Source: Ruminococcaceae bacterium UBA6353
GTDB lineage: Bacteria > Bacillota > Clostridia > Oscillospirales > Acutalibacteraceae
Assembly: GCA_002437905.1 (NCBI GenBank)
Contig: DJRT01000025.1
Coordinates: forward strand, 40,027-104,026
Direction: 5' to 3'
Length of the DNA stretch: 64,000 nt
How positions within the stretch are numbered: the stretch's first letter is position 1; the number at the start of each line of letters is the position of its first letter. The notes under the pieces were generated by a model. That model had not been told where the DNA came from. It saw only the letters and a list, made by a program, of their open reading frames with translations, and made no database searches. This document shows positions 1-8,202 of this stretch, one piece after another. The translations under genes and the position numbers were made by a program.

Positions 1-1
1 G

Positions 2-781
2 GCCGACCGCAAGCAGTATGCCATGGCTGCCCCGCGCATGCCCGCGCCGCAGGAGGTGCCCTATGAGCCGCAGGAGGCGCTGATCGCTGACCAGCCGCTG
101 ATTGTGCGGATGCTGTATCCGCAGACGGTCGCCTATATGCCGGGGCAGGAGAACCGCTTTGCCGTGCGGCTGATCAACCCCACTGATACCGTGCTGGAGG
201 GGGAATTCTCCCTCGGCACCTCGCAGAATGTGCACTGCACCCCGCGCAGCTTCCGCTACCGGCTGGAACCGCACGCGCAGGCGCAGTTCCCCTTCACGGT
301 CGAAAAGCCGCTGTGCAAGGTGCGCATCAATGTTAACCAGGTGGTGCTGTTCTTTGTGACCAACGGCATCCGCTGGTCCTGCCGCTGCGGCTTCCCCGAT
401 GCGCGGGTATACCATGTGGAAAATCTGGACACCGGCGAAAAGTACGATGTGAATGTGCCGGGCAGCGCATTCACCGTGCCGGCCGGACGCTACCGCTACA
501 CCCTCAACTTCAAGCTGGAGGCCATGCGGGAGATCCGCCTTTCGCACAATGGCAAGGCCCGCATGACCGTCACCCTGAACGGAGAAAAGCTGATCGAACG
601 CGAGGCCGATCAGAAGTATGTGCCGGCCTTCCACCGCGGCTGCTGCAGCAAGGTAACCCCCAAGCGGGAACGCAATGTGCTGACCATCGACTTTGATAAC
701 GACCGCCCACGGGAGGCGTTCATTGAGTTTGGCACTGTGGGCGACTGCGGTATGTGGCTGACCGATATGGAGTGCCAATAA
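2..781 (+). CDS. C-terminal part of an unrecognised protein (5' end outside window)
   Basis: The reading frame is open to the left edge, so the gene starts upstream; the in-frame ATG at 23 is probably internal and has no convincing ribosome-binding site. The visible 260 or so residues are rich in short alternating hydrophobic stretches and aromatic residues typical of beta-sandwich modules, with a Cys pair near residue 210 (GCC) and a tail rich in Asp and Arg. There is no signal peptide or membrane segment in the visible part. I do not recognise a family; an accessory domain of an enzyme acting on sugars is possible but is only an impression. It is followed by a strong terminator and a convergent copper ATPase. 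Confidence 0.7.
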   Translation, partial: ADRKQYAMAAPRMPAPQEVPYEPQEALIADQPLIVRMLYPQTVAYMPGQENRFAVRLINPTDTVLEGEFSLGTSQNVHCTPRSFRYRLEPHAQAQFPFTVEKPLCKVRINVNQVVLFFVTNGIRWSCRCGFPDARVYHVENLDTGEKYDVNVPGSAFTVPAGRYRYTLNFKLEAMREIRLSHNGKARMTVTLNGEKLIEREADQKYVPAFHRGCCSKVTPKRERNVLTIDFDNDRPREAFIEFGTVGDCGMWLTDMECQ

Positions 782-812
782 GCCCCGATCACGATCAATC
801 CAAAAAAACGAA

Positions 813-851
813 GGCGCCGGCCATCCCTGTTATACGAGGATGGCCGGCGCC
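813..851. terminator. Bidirectional intrinsic terminator
   Basis: A 14-bp perfect stem (813-826 with 838-851) is flanked by an A-rich run on the left (802-812) and T-rich sequence on the right. It separates the convergent 2-781 gene and the copper ATPase gene and can serve both. Confidence 0.85.
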
Positions 852-922
852 TTGTATTCTCTTGCAGAAAACGGCGCAGCCGTTTTCGAGGGCGCACGGT
901 AACTGTTTACGACTAATAGCTA

Positions 923-1129
923 TCAGGTGTGCGCCCGGTAGCCGGCTTCCTCCACCGCGTGACACAGCGCAGCATCCTCCACCGGTGCGGACAGGGTCAC
1001 CGTGGCCGTCCCGCTTTCGTGGCTGGTCTCCGCGCTCTGCACACCCGGCAGCGCCTCCAGCGCCTGCTTCACATGCGCCTCACAATGGGCACACATCATG
1101 CCCTCCACCGTCAGGGTTTTCGTCTGCAT
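923..1129 (-). CDS. copZ: Nested in-frame copper chaperone (alternative product of copA)
   Basis: Inside the 3' end of copA, in the same frame, an ATG at 1129 is preceded by AAAAGGAGA (1138-1146) at 8-nt spacing, a better ribosome-binding site than that of copA itself. Translation from here gives a 68-residue protein, the normal size of CopZ, with the copper-binding motif MxCxxC. The codons just before it encode a Thr/Glu-rich linker (KETTT) that looks like untranslated leader read as protein. Inference: the same DNA makes CopA with a fused chaperone and, by internal initiation, free CopZ. It may have arisen by loss of a stop codon between copA and copZ. Free production is not shown by the sequence alone. 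Confidence 0.6.
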   Translation of the reverse strand: MQTKTLTVEGMMCAHCEAHVKQALEALPGVQSAETSHESGTATVTLSAPVEDAALCHAVEEAGYRAHT

Positions 1130-3427
1130 CGTCGTCGTCTCCTTTTCGGTTTTTATTTTTGCTTCTCCGGCGGGTGGTTCCCCCGCCGGGTGCTTATCAA
1201 AGCGAAACAGGTTCAGCCGCAGCGCATTGGTCACCACACACACACTGGACAGGCTCATCGCTGCCGCCGCAAACATGGGATCCAGCTGCCAGCCAAACGC
1301 ACCGGCCGCCAGCGGGATACCGATCACATTGTAAATAAAGGCCCAAAAGAGGTTCTCACGGATATTGCGCAGGGTAGCACGGCTCAGCCGGATAGCTGCC
1401 GGCACATCCCGCAGGGTGCTGTGCATCAGCACCACATCCGCCGCGTCGATCGCCACATCCGTACCGGCGCCGATGGCAATACCGGTATCGGCACGGGTCA
1501 GCGCCGGGGCATCGTTGATGCCATCGCCCACCATGGCGGTGGCACCCTGCTGCTGCAGGCGGCGGATAACCGCCTCCTTGCCGTCCGGCAGCACCCCGGC
1601 AATCACCTCATCCACACCCACCTGCCGGCCGATGGCCGCGGCGGTGCGCTCGTTATCGCCGGTCAGCATGACCACCCGCAGGCCCATGCCCTGCAGCTCC
1701 TTGATGGCGGCCGCGCTATCCGGTTTGACCGTATCCGCCACGGCGATAATGCCCAGCAGGGCGCCCCCCCGGCGGAAATACAGCGGTGTTTTGCCCTCCC
1801 CGGCCAGGCGGTCGGCTGCCTCGGCCAGCTCCGGCGGCACAGCGCCGCTCTGCTCGATAAACGCCCGGTTGCCGCCCAGCAGCTGCTGGCCGTCCAGCTC
1901 AGCCGTCAGGCCGCTGCCCGGAAGAATGCGGAAATCTGTCACCTCGTCCAGCGCCACCCCCTGCTCACGGGCATAGCGGCAAACGGCACCGGCCAGCGGG
2001 TGCTCACTTTTCGCCTCCAGCGCATAGGCGGCCGGCAGCAGCACCTGCTCCATACCCGGCGCCGGCACCAGATCGGTCACCTGCGGCTCACCACGGGTGA
2101 TGGTGCCGGTCTTATCCAGCGCCACCAGCCGGGTACGGCCGGCGTGCTCCAGCGCCGCCGCCGTCTTGAACAGCACGCCATGGCGCGCGCCCACGCCGCT
2201 GCCCACCATGATGGCCACCGGCGTTGCCAGCCCCAGCGCGCAGGGGCAGCTGATCACCAGCACCGCAATGGCGTGCCCCAGTGCCGTGCCGGCCGGCACA
2301 CCCAGCAGCAGCCACACCACCAGCGTGACAGCGGCAATGCCCAGCACCACCGGCACAAACACGCCGGAAACCTTATCCGCCAGCTTGGCGATCGGCGCCT
2401 TGGTGGCTGCCGCATCCTCCACCATGCGGATGATCTGCGACAGCGCCGTATCCTCCCCCACGCGCACCGCGCGGCAGCGCACAAAGCCGGACTGGTTGAT
2501 GGTGGCGGCGGAAACGCCATCGCCGACGCCCTTATCCACCGGCACACTTTCACCCGTCAGGGCGGATTCGTTGAAGGCACTCTCACCCTCCTCGATCACG
2601 CCATCCACCGGCACCGTCTCGCCCGGCCGCACAACGAACACATCGCCGACCTTTACCCGGTCGGCCGGGACGGTCTTCTCTTCTCCGTTCACCAGCAGGG
2701 TGGCGGTGCGGGGCGCCAGCTCCATCAGCCCGCGCAGGGCATCGGTGGTGCGCCCCTTGGAGCGCGCCTCCAGCAGCTTGCCCACCGTGATGAGCGTCAG
2801 GATCATAGCTGCCGATTCAAAGTACAGTCCGTGCAGACGGTGCATCGCCATCATCGTCTCCCCGGCCAGCACATCGGCCGAGAGGAGGAACAGCTGCACC
2901 GTGCTGTAAGCAAACGCCGTGCCGGAGCCAAGCGACACCAGCGCGTCCATATTCGGCGAACCGCGGAACAGGCTGGTGAAACCGCTGACGAAAAAGCGCT
3001 GGTTGACCACCATCACCGCCCCGGTGAACAGAAGCTGCAGCAGGCCGATGGCCATGGGGTCACGCGCCAGCACCGCCGGCAGCGGCCATTCCCACATGCT
3101 GTGCCCCATGGAAAGATACATCAGCGGCAGCAGCAGCGCCAGTGATACGATCAGCCGCACCCGCAGCCGCGGTGTAGTACGGTCCTTCAGGGCGTCCGCA
3201 GCGGATGCGGACGGCGTATTCTTCTCCGCATCCCGCAAAGAGGCGCCGTAGCCGGCCTTTTCCACGGCCGCGATCACGCTGGCACTGTCGGCCGTGCCCT
3301 CCACGCCCATAGACCCGGTCAGCAGATTGACCGAGCAGGCGGTGACACCCGCCACACCGGACACCGCCTTTTCCACCCGGGCGCTGCAGGCGGCACAGGT
3401 CATGCCGGTTACACGATATTGCTCCAT
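923..3427 (-). CDS. copA: Copper-translocating P1B-type ATPase with N- and C-terminal metal-binding domains
   Basis: This is a copper (Cu+) exporting membrane ATPase. Visible in order: an N-terminal HMA domain with GMTCAAC at residues 8-14, the actuator motif TGES near 291, the transmembrane metal site CPC at 394-396, the phosphorylation motif DKTGT at 438-442, and the hinge motif GDGINDAP. Eight membrane segments are expected. It ends with a second complete HMA domain (about residues 767-834, with MCAHC), placed after the last membrane helix, which is unusual; CopZ-like domains normally sit at the N-terminus or in a separate gene. Length 834 is close to the usual size plus one extra HMA. The ATG at 3427 has only a G-rich weak Shine-Dalgarno. 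A 110-nt leader separates it from a good promoter. No CsoR or CopY regulator is seen nearby. Confidence 0.95.
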   Translation of the reverse strand: MEQYRVTGMTCAACSARVEKAVSGVAGVTACSVNLLTGSMGVEGTADSASVIAAVEKAGYGASLRDAEKNTPSASAADALKDRTTPRLRVRLIVSLALLLPLMYLSMGHSMWEWPLPAVLARDPMAIGLLQLLFTGAVMVVNQRFFVSGFTSLFRGSPNMDALVSLGSGTAFAYSTVQLFLLSADVLAGETMMAMHRLHGLYFESAAMILTLITVGKLLEARSKGRTTDALRGLMELAPRTATLLVNGEEKTVPADRVKVGDVFVVRPGETVPVDGVIEEGESAFNESALTGESVPVDKGVGDGVSAATINQSGFVRCRAVRVGEDTALSQIIRMVEDAAATKAPIAKLADKVSGVFVPVVLGIAAVTLVVWLLLGVPAGTALGHAIAVLVISCPCALGLATPVAIMVGSGVGARHGVLFKTAAALEHAGRTRLVALDKTGTITRGEPQVTDLVPAPGMEQVLLPAAYALEAKSEHPLAGAVCRYAREQGVALDEVTDFRILPGSGLTAELDGQQLLGGNRAFIEQSGAVPPELAEAADRLAGEGKTPLYFRRGGALLGIIAVADTVKPDSAAAIKELQGMGLRVVMLTGDNERTAAAIGRQVGVDEVIAGVLPDGKEAVIRRLQQQGATAMVGDGINDAPALTRADTGIAIGAGTDVAIDAADVVLMHSTLRDVPAAIRLSRATLRNIRENLFWAFIYNVIGIPLAAGAFGWQLDPMFAAAAMSLSSVCVVTNALRLNLFRFDKHPAGEPPAGEAKIKTEKETTTMQTKTLTVEGMMCAHCEAHVKQALEALPGVQSAETSHESGTATVTLSAPVEDAALCHAVEEAGYRAHT

Positions 3428-3537
3428 TGCACTCTACCCCCATTGGCAATAACTTGGCTCCGGCCCCGCCCGCCGCAACCGCTGCGGAACAGAACCCCCA
3501 TGCACGCCAAAGCGGCGGTACACGGTTTCCGCCTACC

Positions 3538-3566
3538 ATGATAGCACGCGGAAAATCGCTTTGCAA
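3538..3566 (-). promoter_or_regulatory. Sigma-A promoter of copA
   Basis: On the minus strand a -35 TTGCAA (3561-3566) and a -10 TATCAT (3538-3543) are separated by exactly 17 nt. The transcript would have a leader of about 100 nt before the copA start. Confidence 0.65.
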
Positions 3567-3649
3567 GGTTGTTCAAAAAAGTTTTACAAGTCAGCCGGCG
3601 CTGACTTATCCGCTGAAATTCCCCACGGTCTATTGTGCCAAAATTCTTC

Positions 3650-3678
3650 TTGATTTATCCAAAAAATATCAGTATAAT
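3650..3678 (+). promoter_or_regulatory. Sigma-A promoter of the YhcH-family gene
   Basis: TTGATT (3650-3655), 17-nt spacer, perfect TATAAT (3673-3678). It lies about 50 nt before the ATG at 3727, and excludes the longer reading frame that would begin at 3427. Confidence 0.8.
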
Positions 3679-3726
3679 AGATATATTCAGAAGCAATACC
3701 ATCGGTACAGAAAGGGGCTGACTACG

Positions 3727-4188
3727 ATGATCCTGGATCAGATTGCCAATGCCGCCCAGTATTCCCGTCTCGGTCCGGCCTGGAAGGTGGCACTGAGCGC
3801 CATGGAGACCGCCGGTGATGAGGTATTTGCCGCCGGCAAGCAGATGCTGGACAAGGGCGTGCGCCTGATCCCCTCCGCCTATGAGACCAAAGCGCCCTGC
3901 GGCATCCTGATGGAGGCACACCGGGTATACGCAGATGTGATGTTCCTGCTGGAGGGCGAGGAAATGATCTATTACAAGCCCACCGCCGCGCTCAGCGGGA
4001 TCGCCGTGCCCTACGATGCAGAAAAGGACATCCTGCGCGCGCCGCTGGATGATGATGTGATGCCCGTGCTGCTCAAGCCCGGCTTCTTTGTGGTATTCAT
4101 GCCGCAGGACGCCCACCGCCCCGGCTGCCATCCCATCACCGGCAAAAACACCGTGCGCAAGATCGTGCTGAAGGTACCGCTGGAATAA
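3727..4188 (+). CDS. YhcH/YjgK/YiaL (DUF386) family protein
   Basis: A 153-residue cytosolic protein of the cupin-like DUF386 family, whose studied members act on sugars or sugar acids; the sialic-acid-linked member NanQ is an N-acetylneuraminate anomerase. Family features seen are the EAHRVYADV segment near residue 60, the FVVFMPQDAHRPG segment near 120, and a C-terminal VRKIVLKVP strand; the two His residues match the metal-binding positions of the family. The ATG at 3727 is used because the promoter ends at 3678 and AAAGG lies just upstream. It is followed 37 nt later by a DtxR-like regulator. The substrate cannot be told from this sequence; no other sialate genes are adjacent. Confidence 0.88.
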   Translation: MILDQIANAAQYSRLGPAWKVALSAMETAGDEVFAAGKQMLDKGVRLIPSAYETKAPCGILMEAHRVYADVMFLLEGEEMIYYKPTAALSGIAVPYDAEKDILRAPLDDDVMPVLLKPGFFVVFMPQDAHRPGCHPITGKNTVRKIVLKVPLE

Positions 4189-4225
4189 ACCGTCGGCCGC
4201 GCCGACCATAAGGAGAGACTACGCT

Positions 4226-4603
4226 ATGCACTTGCAGGAATCCGGGGAGATGTATCTGGAAACCATCCTGATCCTCACCCAAAAAAGCCCCTATGTCCGC
4301 GCCATTGATGTGGGGGAGTATATGGGCTATTCCAAGCCCAGTGTCAGCCGCGCCCTAGGGCTGCTGAAAAGCGGCGGCTTTGTTACCGTGGACGCGGACG
4401 GCGCCCTGGCGCTGACCGATGCCGGCCGCGCCGTGGCCGAAAAGATCTATGAGCGGCACACGCTGCTTTCCAGCTGGCTTGTCCAGCTTGGCGTGGATGA
4501 AACCACCGCCGCCGAGGATGCCTGCAAAATGGAGCACACCATCAGCGACGCCTCCTTTGAAGCGATCAAACGGCATGTGCACCTGACCCAGACACAAAAA
4601 TAA
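4226..4603 (+). CDS. DtxR/MntR-family metal-dependent transcriptional regulator
   Basis: A 125-residue DNA-binding protein with the N-terminal winged helix of DtxR/MntR regulators (VRAIDVGEYMGYSKPSVSRAL, a helix-turn-helix at about residues 24-44) and the short metal-binding dimerisation domain (ERHTLLSSWLVQLG and EDACKMEHTIS). The E-C-x-x-E-H type ligands appear as EDACKMEH. The SH3 domain of longer DtxR proteins is absent, so it is of the short MntR-like form. Such proteins repress metal uptake genes when Mn or Fe is plentiful. AAGGAG at 4210-4215 supports the ATG at 4226. No metal transporter follows; the gene is closed by a terminator, so the targets are elsewhere. Confidence 0.88.
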   Translation: MHLQESGEMYLETILILTQKSPYVRAIDVGEYMGYSKPSVSRALGLLKSGGFVTVDADGALALTDAGRAVAEKIYERHTLLSSWLVQLGVDETTAAEDACKMEHTISDASFEAIKRHVHLTQTQK

Positions 4604-4612
4604 GAAAAAAAA

Positions 4613-4648
4613 GAACGCGGAGCCTGCTGACTCCGCGTTCTGTGTTTT
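4613..4648 (+). terminator. Intrinsic terminator after the DtxR-like gene
   Basis: A 10-bp stem (4613-4622 with 4631-4640) follows an A-run and is followed by TGTGTTTT. Confidence 0.75.
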
Positions 4649-4680
4649 ATCCTGTGTGATTTTCCGGCAGGGGCTGCGCC

Positions 4681-5406
4681 TTATGCCCAGTGCGGCTCCG
4701 GCTTCTTCACATTCGGGCAGTCCAGCTGCGGCACCCGGCTCTCCGGGGCAGCCCAACGCACCGCATTGACCAGCAGACGCTGCACCGTGGGATAGGTGTA
4801 GGTGGGATAGGTCTCATGACCCGGCTGGAAATAGAAGATCTTGCCGCGGCCGCGACGCCAGCAGCAGCCGCTGCGGAATACCTCGCCGCCCTCATACCGG
4901 CCGATCAGCACCAGCTTATCCGGCTCCGGGATATCAAAGGGCTCACCATAGGCCTCTTCGTGCGGCAGGTTGAAATAGCGGTCAATGCCCTGCACGATGG
5001 GGTGATCGGGCGCAACCACCCACACCTGCTCCATATCGCCATCCTCACGCCAGGTCAGGTTGCAGGTGGTGCCCATCAGCAGGCGGAAAGGCTTGGAATG
5101 ATGGCCGGAATGCAACACGATCAGCCCCATGCCCTTCAGCACGGACTGCTGCACCCGCACAGCCACCTCATCCGGCACATCGCCGTGCGCCATGTGCCCC
5201 CACCAGAACAGCACATCCGTCTCGTCCAGCACGCTCTGCGGCAGGCCGCAGTCCGGCTCGTCCAGGGTGGCCGTGCGCACGGTGAAATCCTCCTCTTTGC
5301 CAAGGAAAGCCTTTAGGGCACCGTGGATGCCCTCCGGGTACACGGCCCGGACAGCCTCATCGCTCTTTTCGTGGCGGAACTCGTTCCATACAGTTACACG
5401 AATCAT
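4681..5406 (-). CDS. ThuA-like (trehalose utilisation) domain protein
   Basis: A 241-residue cytosolic protein of the ThuA family, a class I glutamine amidotransferase-like fold found in sugar catabolism loci; the biochemical role of most members is not settled. Characteristic parts are VTVWNEF near the N-terminus, the DVLFWWGHMAHGDV segment near 70, the GLIVLHSGHHSKPFRLLMGT stretch near 95-115, and the GRGKIFYFQPGHETYPTY motif near 195. The start at 5406 is chosen because AAAGGAG lies 8-9 nt upstream; the longer frame begins upstream of the promoter. It stands alone with its own promoter and no sugar transporter beside it. Confidence 0.88.
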   Translation of the reverse strand: MIRVTVWNEFRHEKSDEAVRAVYPEGIHGALKAFLGKEEDFTVRTATLDEPDCGLPQSVLDETDVLFWWGHMAHGDVPDEVAVRVQQSVLKGMGLIVLHSGHHSKPFRLLMGTTCNLTWREDGDMEQVWVVAPDHPIVQGIDRYFNLPHEEAYGEPFDIPEPDKLVLIGRYEGGEVFRSGCCWRRGRGKIFYFQPGHETYPTYTYPTVQRLLVNAVRWAAPESRVPQLDCPNVKKPEPHWA

Positions 5407-5464
5407 CGTATTCTCTCCTTTTCCGCAGCCGCTTTTAAGATAAAAGCCCGCTGCCTTTGGGGCT

Positions 5465-5493
5465 ACTGTAGCATGATTTTCCGGGGCTGTCAA
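5465..5493 (-). promoter_or_regulatory. Sigma-A promoter of the ThuA-like gene
   Basis: Minus-strand TTGACA (5488-5493), 17-nt spacer, TACAGT (5465-5470), about 60 nt before the ATG at 5406. Confidence 0.7.
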
Positions 5494-5546
5494 CGCTTTC
5501 GGCCAAAGTGCCAAAAATACTTTCCGCATATCGAAAAAAAGTTTAA

Positions 5547-5572
5547 GGAAAACCCGCCATTACCAGCGTATA
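5547..5572 (+). promoter_or_regulatory. Possible ECF-type autoregulatory promoter
   Basis: GGAAAAC (5547-5553) and CGTATA (5567-5572) resemble the GGAAC/CGTC elements of many ECF sigma promoters and lie 56 nt before the sigma gene. The match is imperfect, the spacing is a little short, and no good sigma-A promoter is visible here. Confidence 0.3.
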
Positions 5573-5627
5573 AAGGATAGAGGGGGCAGCGCCGCCCCCC
5601 TACCCTCTGCAGAAAAGGAGGCGTCGA

Positions 5628-6179
5628 ATGGATAACGGTGCCAGTAGCTACCGCCGTTTCCTCGACGGGGATGAAGCGGCGTTCGTCCCTATTATGGAAA
5701 CCTACCGGGACGGTCTGATCTTTTTCATCGACCGCTATGTGCACGATCACCACGCAGCCGAGGACATCTCCATGGACTGCTTTGTGGAGCTGTTGGTGCA
5801 CCGCCACCGGTACAATTTTCAGGTATCACTGAAAACCTATCTGTATATGCTCGGCCGCAGCCGCGCGCTGAGCTACCTGCGCCGGCGACGGCCGCAGCCG
5901 GCCGGACAGCCGGAGGAATGGGAGGCGCTGCCGGACGGCCGCCCCACGCCGGAGGAAACGGTGCTGGCCGATGAACGCCGCCGGCAGATCAACGCCGCCA
6001 TTGCCGCGCTGCCCACAGAGATGCAGACAGCGGTGCACCTGGTATATTTCGAACAGATGAGCTACCGTGAGGCCGCCAAGGTGATGAAAAAGAGCGAAAA
6101 ACAGGTGGACAACCTGCTCTACCGCGCGAAGGCCTCCCTGCGCTCCACACTGGAAAAGGAGGACAGACGGTGGCAATGA
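5628..6179 (+). CDS. ECF-type RNA polymerase sigma factor
   Basis: A 183-residue sigma-70 family protein of ECF size. Region 2 (core polymerase and -10 binding) is at about residues 15-85, with HAAEDISMDCFVELL and TYLYMLGRSRALSYLRRRR. Region 4 (-35 binding helix-turn-helix) is at about 120-175, with MSYREAAKVMKKSEKQVDNLLYRAK. The linker is Pro-rich. AAAAGGAGG lies 6 nt before the ATG. The stop codon overlaps the next gene, which begins with a charged cytosolic segment and a single membrane helix, the usual partner layout of sigma and anti-sigma. The same transcript continues into a serpin lipoprotein, so this sigma factor probably controls an envelope or protease response. Confidence 0.92.
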   Translation: MDNGASSYRRFLDGDEAAFVPIMETYRDGLIFFIDRYVHDHHAAEDISMDCFVELLVHRHRYNFQVSLKTYLYMLGRSRALSYLRRRRPQPAGQPEEWEALPDGRPTPEETVLADERRRQINAAIAALPTEMQTAVHLVYFEQMSYREAAKVMKKSEKQVDNLLYRAKASLRSTLEKEDRRWQ

Positions 6180-6850
6180 GATCAAGCGATGACTACTGCG
6201 CCGCGGTGTTTGCCCGCCGCGACGCCTACCTTGCCCGCCAAAAACGCCGGCGGCGACTGCTCGGCGCAGCTGCCCCGGCGCTGTGCGCCGCCGTGCTGTG
6301 CGCCATACTGCTGCCCGGCCGGCTGGGTAAAGAAGCCGAAATGCCCGATGGCTACGCCAACACCACCGGGGACATACCGGAATGCAGCCGCATTGACGGA
6401 GCGGACGGTGCGCCGAACGGCAGTAAGCACTCCCCCTCCAATGGCGGCGCGCTGCCGGCACAGGCCGTCTGGGTGACCGGCGGAGAGACCGCCTCTCTGT
6501 TTACCGCCCGGCAGATCAACACCGGCGACCCGACGCCCATGCTCCGGCTGGAGACGGCACAGGATGCGGCCGCACTGCGCCGTGCCCTGCCGGCCACCCC
6601 CGCGGCACTGTGGGAGGCCGACTGGCAGCAGCAGACACTGCTGCTGCTCTATTGGCAGCCGGCCGGCGACGGAGCCGACCCCACCGGGGATACCGTGGCC
6701 ATATCCGCCGAGGTTGCCGGCGATACCCTATCGGTCACACTGCCGGCCGGCAGCCAAAACCGCACCGGCGGCTGTCTGATCGCCATTGCCCTGCCGAAAG
6801 CCACCGCACAGGCAGTGACCCACTGCACGGTGACAGCGGTCCCATACTGA
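6170..6850 (+). CDS. Membrane-anchored probable anti-sigma factor
   Basis: A 226-residue protein with a short basic N-terminal cytosolic part (about residues 1-30, RRDAYLARQKRRRR), one membrane helix (about 31-50) and an outside domain of about 170 residues. No zinc-binding HxxxCxxC anti-sigma motif is visible, so the role is inferred only from topology and from the overlap with the ECF sigma gene. The GTG at 6170 is favoured over the ATG at 6176 because AAGGAGG ends 7 nt before the GTG. It overlaps the sigma stop by 10 nt, which suggests translational coupling. The outside domain is not recognised. Confidence 0.65.
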   Translation: MAMRSSDDYCAAVFARRDAYLARQKRRRRLLGAAAPALCAAVLCAILLPGRLGKEAEMPDGYANTTGDIPECSRIDGADGAPNGSKHSPSNGGALPAQAVWVTGGETASLFTARQINTGDPTPMLRLETAQDAAALRRALPATPAALWEADWQQQTLLLLYWQPAGDGADPTGDTVAISAEVAGDTLSVTLPAGSQNRTGGCLIAIALPKATAQAVTHCTVTAVPY

Positions 6851-6878
6851 CAAAACCACCAAAAAGGAGATTCTACCG

Positions 6879-8174
6879 ATGAAAAAGCGCTTTATCCCCC
6901 ACCGGCTGGCAGCGCTGCTGCTGGCCGCTGCCCTGCTGCTCAGCGGCTGCTCCGCGCAAACAGCCGGCCTGCTGCCGGCAAAAAGCACCAATCTGCTGAC
7001 CGGCGTGACGGCACAGGCAGCCGACACGGCCGCCCCTGCGGCCTCCGATACCCGCTTTACCGAGGCTCAGGCCACCTTTGCCCTGGCGCTGTTTGCCAAG
7101 GCCTATGCGGCTGCGGACGGGCAGGATACGCTGCTCGCCCCCCTATCCATCAGCACCGCGCTGGCAATGACCGCCAACGGCGCCAGCGGCGAGACCAAAG
7201 CCCAGATGGAGCAGGTGCTGGGCGGCCTGCCCGTGGCAGAGCTGAACACCCACTACGCCCGGCTGAAAGAGGCGCTGGCCGGCGACACCGCCCTGCACCA
7301 GGCAAACGCCCTGTGGCTGCGGGACGAAAAGGATCGCCTGCACATCAACGACAGCTTCCTGCAGGCGCTGGCAAGCCACTACGACGCCGGTGCCTACAAG
7401 GCGCCCTTTACCGAACAGACCCGCAAGGAGATCAACACCTTTGTGCGCAAGCACACCAACGGCCAGATCGACCAGCTGATCGACAGCATTGACGAGAACA
7501 GCCTGCTATATCTGGTCAATGCCCTGGACTTCGATGCGGAATGGGCGGAGCCATATGGTGAGCACGGTATCCAGAAAGCATACTTCTACCCGCGCAACGG
7601 CAGCGCACACACCACACAGGTGCTGTGCGGAACGGAACACCAATATATCGAGGACGGCATGGCCACCGGCTTTATCAAGGACTATGCCGGCGGAAAATAC
7701 GCCTTTGTTGCTCTGCTGCCGAATACCGATGTCACGCTGGCCGACTATGTGCAGCACCTGGCCGCCGACCCGGCAGCGCTGCTGGCCTGCATCCGCCGCC
7801 CGGAGGAGGCCACCGTCATCACCCAGATGCCGCTGTTCTCCTGCGATAGTCAGCTGGAGCTTTCGGGAATGCTGGCATCCATGGGAATGACCGACGCTTT
7901 CACGGACAAAGCGGATTTCAGCGCCCTCGGCTACTCCGAGAACGGCACTATTACCATCAGCCGCGTGCTGCACCGCACCCACATCACCGTAGATGCCAAC
8001 GGCACCAAAGCCGGTGCTGCCACCGCCGTGGAGCTGAAGGACGGCGCCGCCATGCCGGAAAATCCGCGCGAGGTGCTGCTCAACCGCCCGTTTGTCTACC
8101 TGATTGTGCAGCGGGCGACCGGCCTGCCGGTGTTCATCGGCACCGTGATGGATACCACCAGACCCGGCGGCTGA
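6879..8174 (+). CDS. Serpin-family protease inhibitor, lipoprotein
   Basis: A 431-residue serpin, a suicide inhibitor of serine proteases, predicted to be lipid-anchored outside the cell: signal peptide with lipobox LSGC and Cys24. Serpin signatures include SPLSISTALAMTANGASGET near 90-105, the LYLVNALDFDAEW strand near 210, and the C-terminal block FVYLIVQRATGLPVFIGTV. The reactive-loop hinge near residues 373-382 reads GTKAGAATAV, small residues as required for loop insertion, so it should be inhibitory; by counting from the hinge the scissile bond falls near Lys-Asp-Gly-Ala. It follows the sigma/anti-sigma pair by 28 nt with AAAAGGAG. Gut bacterial serpins are known, for example in Bifidobacterium; a target among host or bacterial proteases is inference. 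Confidence 0.93.
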   Translation: MKKRFIPHRLAALLLAAALLLSGCSAQTAGLLPAKSTNLLTGVTAQAADTAAPAASDTRFTEAQATFALALFAKAYAAADGQDTLLAPLSISTALAMTANGASGETKAQMEQVLGGLPVAELNTHYARLKEALAGDTALHQANALWLRDEKDRLHINDSFLQALASHYDAGAYKAPFTEQTRKEINTFVRKHTNGQIDQLIDSIDENSLLYLVNALDFDAEWAEPYGEHGIQKAYFYPRNGSAHTTQVLCGTEHQYIEDGMATGFIKDYAGGKYAFVALLPNTDVTLADYVQHLAADPAALLACIRRPEEATVITQMPLFSCDSQLELSGMLASMGMTDAFTDKADFSALGYSENGTITISRVLHRTHITVDANGTKAGAATAVELKDGAAMPENPREVLLNRPFVYLIVQRATGLPVFIGTVMDTTRPGG

Positions 8175-8202
8175 CAGACCCCTTTTTACGGGAGAATGGG
8201 AT

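Noticed and set aside
929..3145. A 738-residue plus-strand reading frame opposite copA
   Set aside because: Antisense shadow of a well-supported GC-rich gene; the protein is His/Gln/Arg-rich noise without motifs.
3427..3726. N-terminal extension of the YhcH-family protein
   Set aside because: It would start in the divergent copA gene and cross a good promoter; the family starts at 3727.
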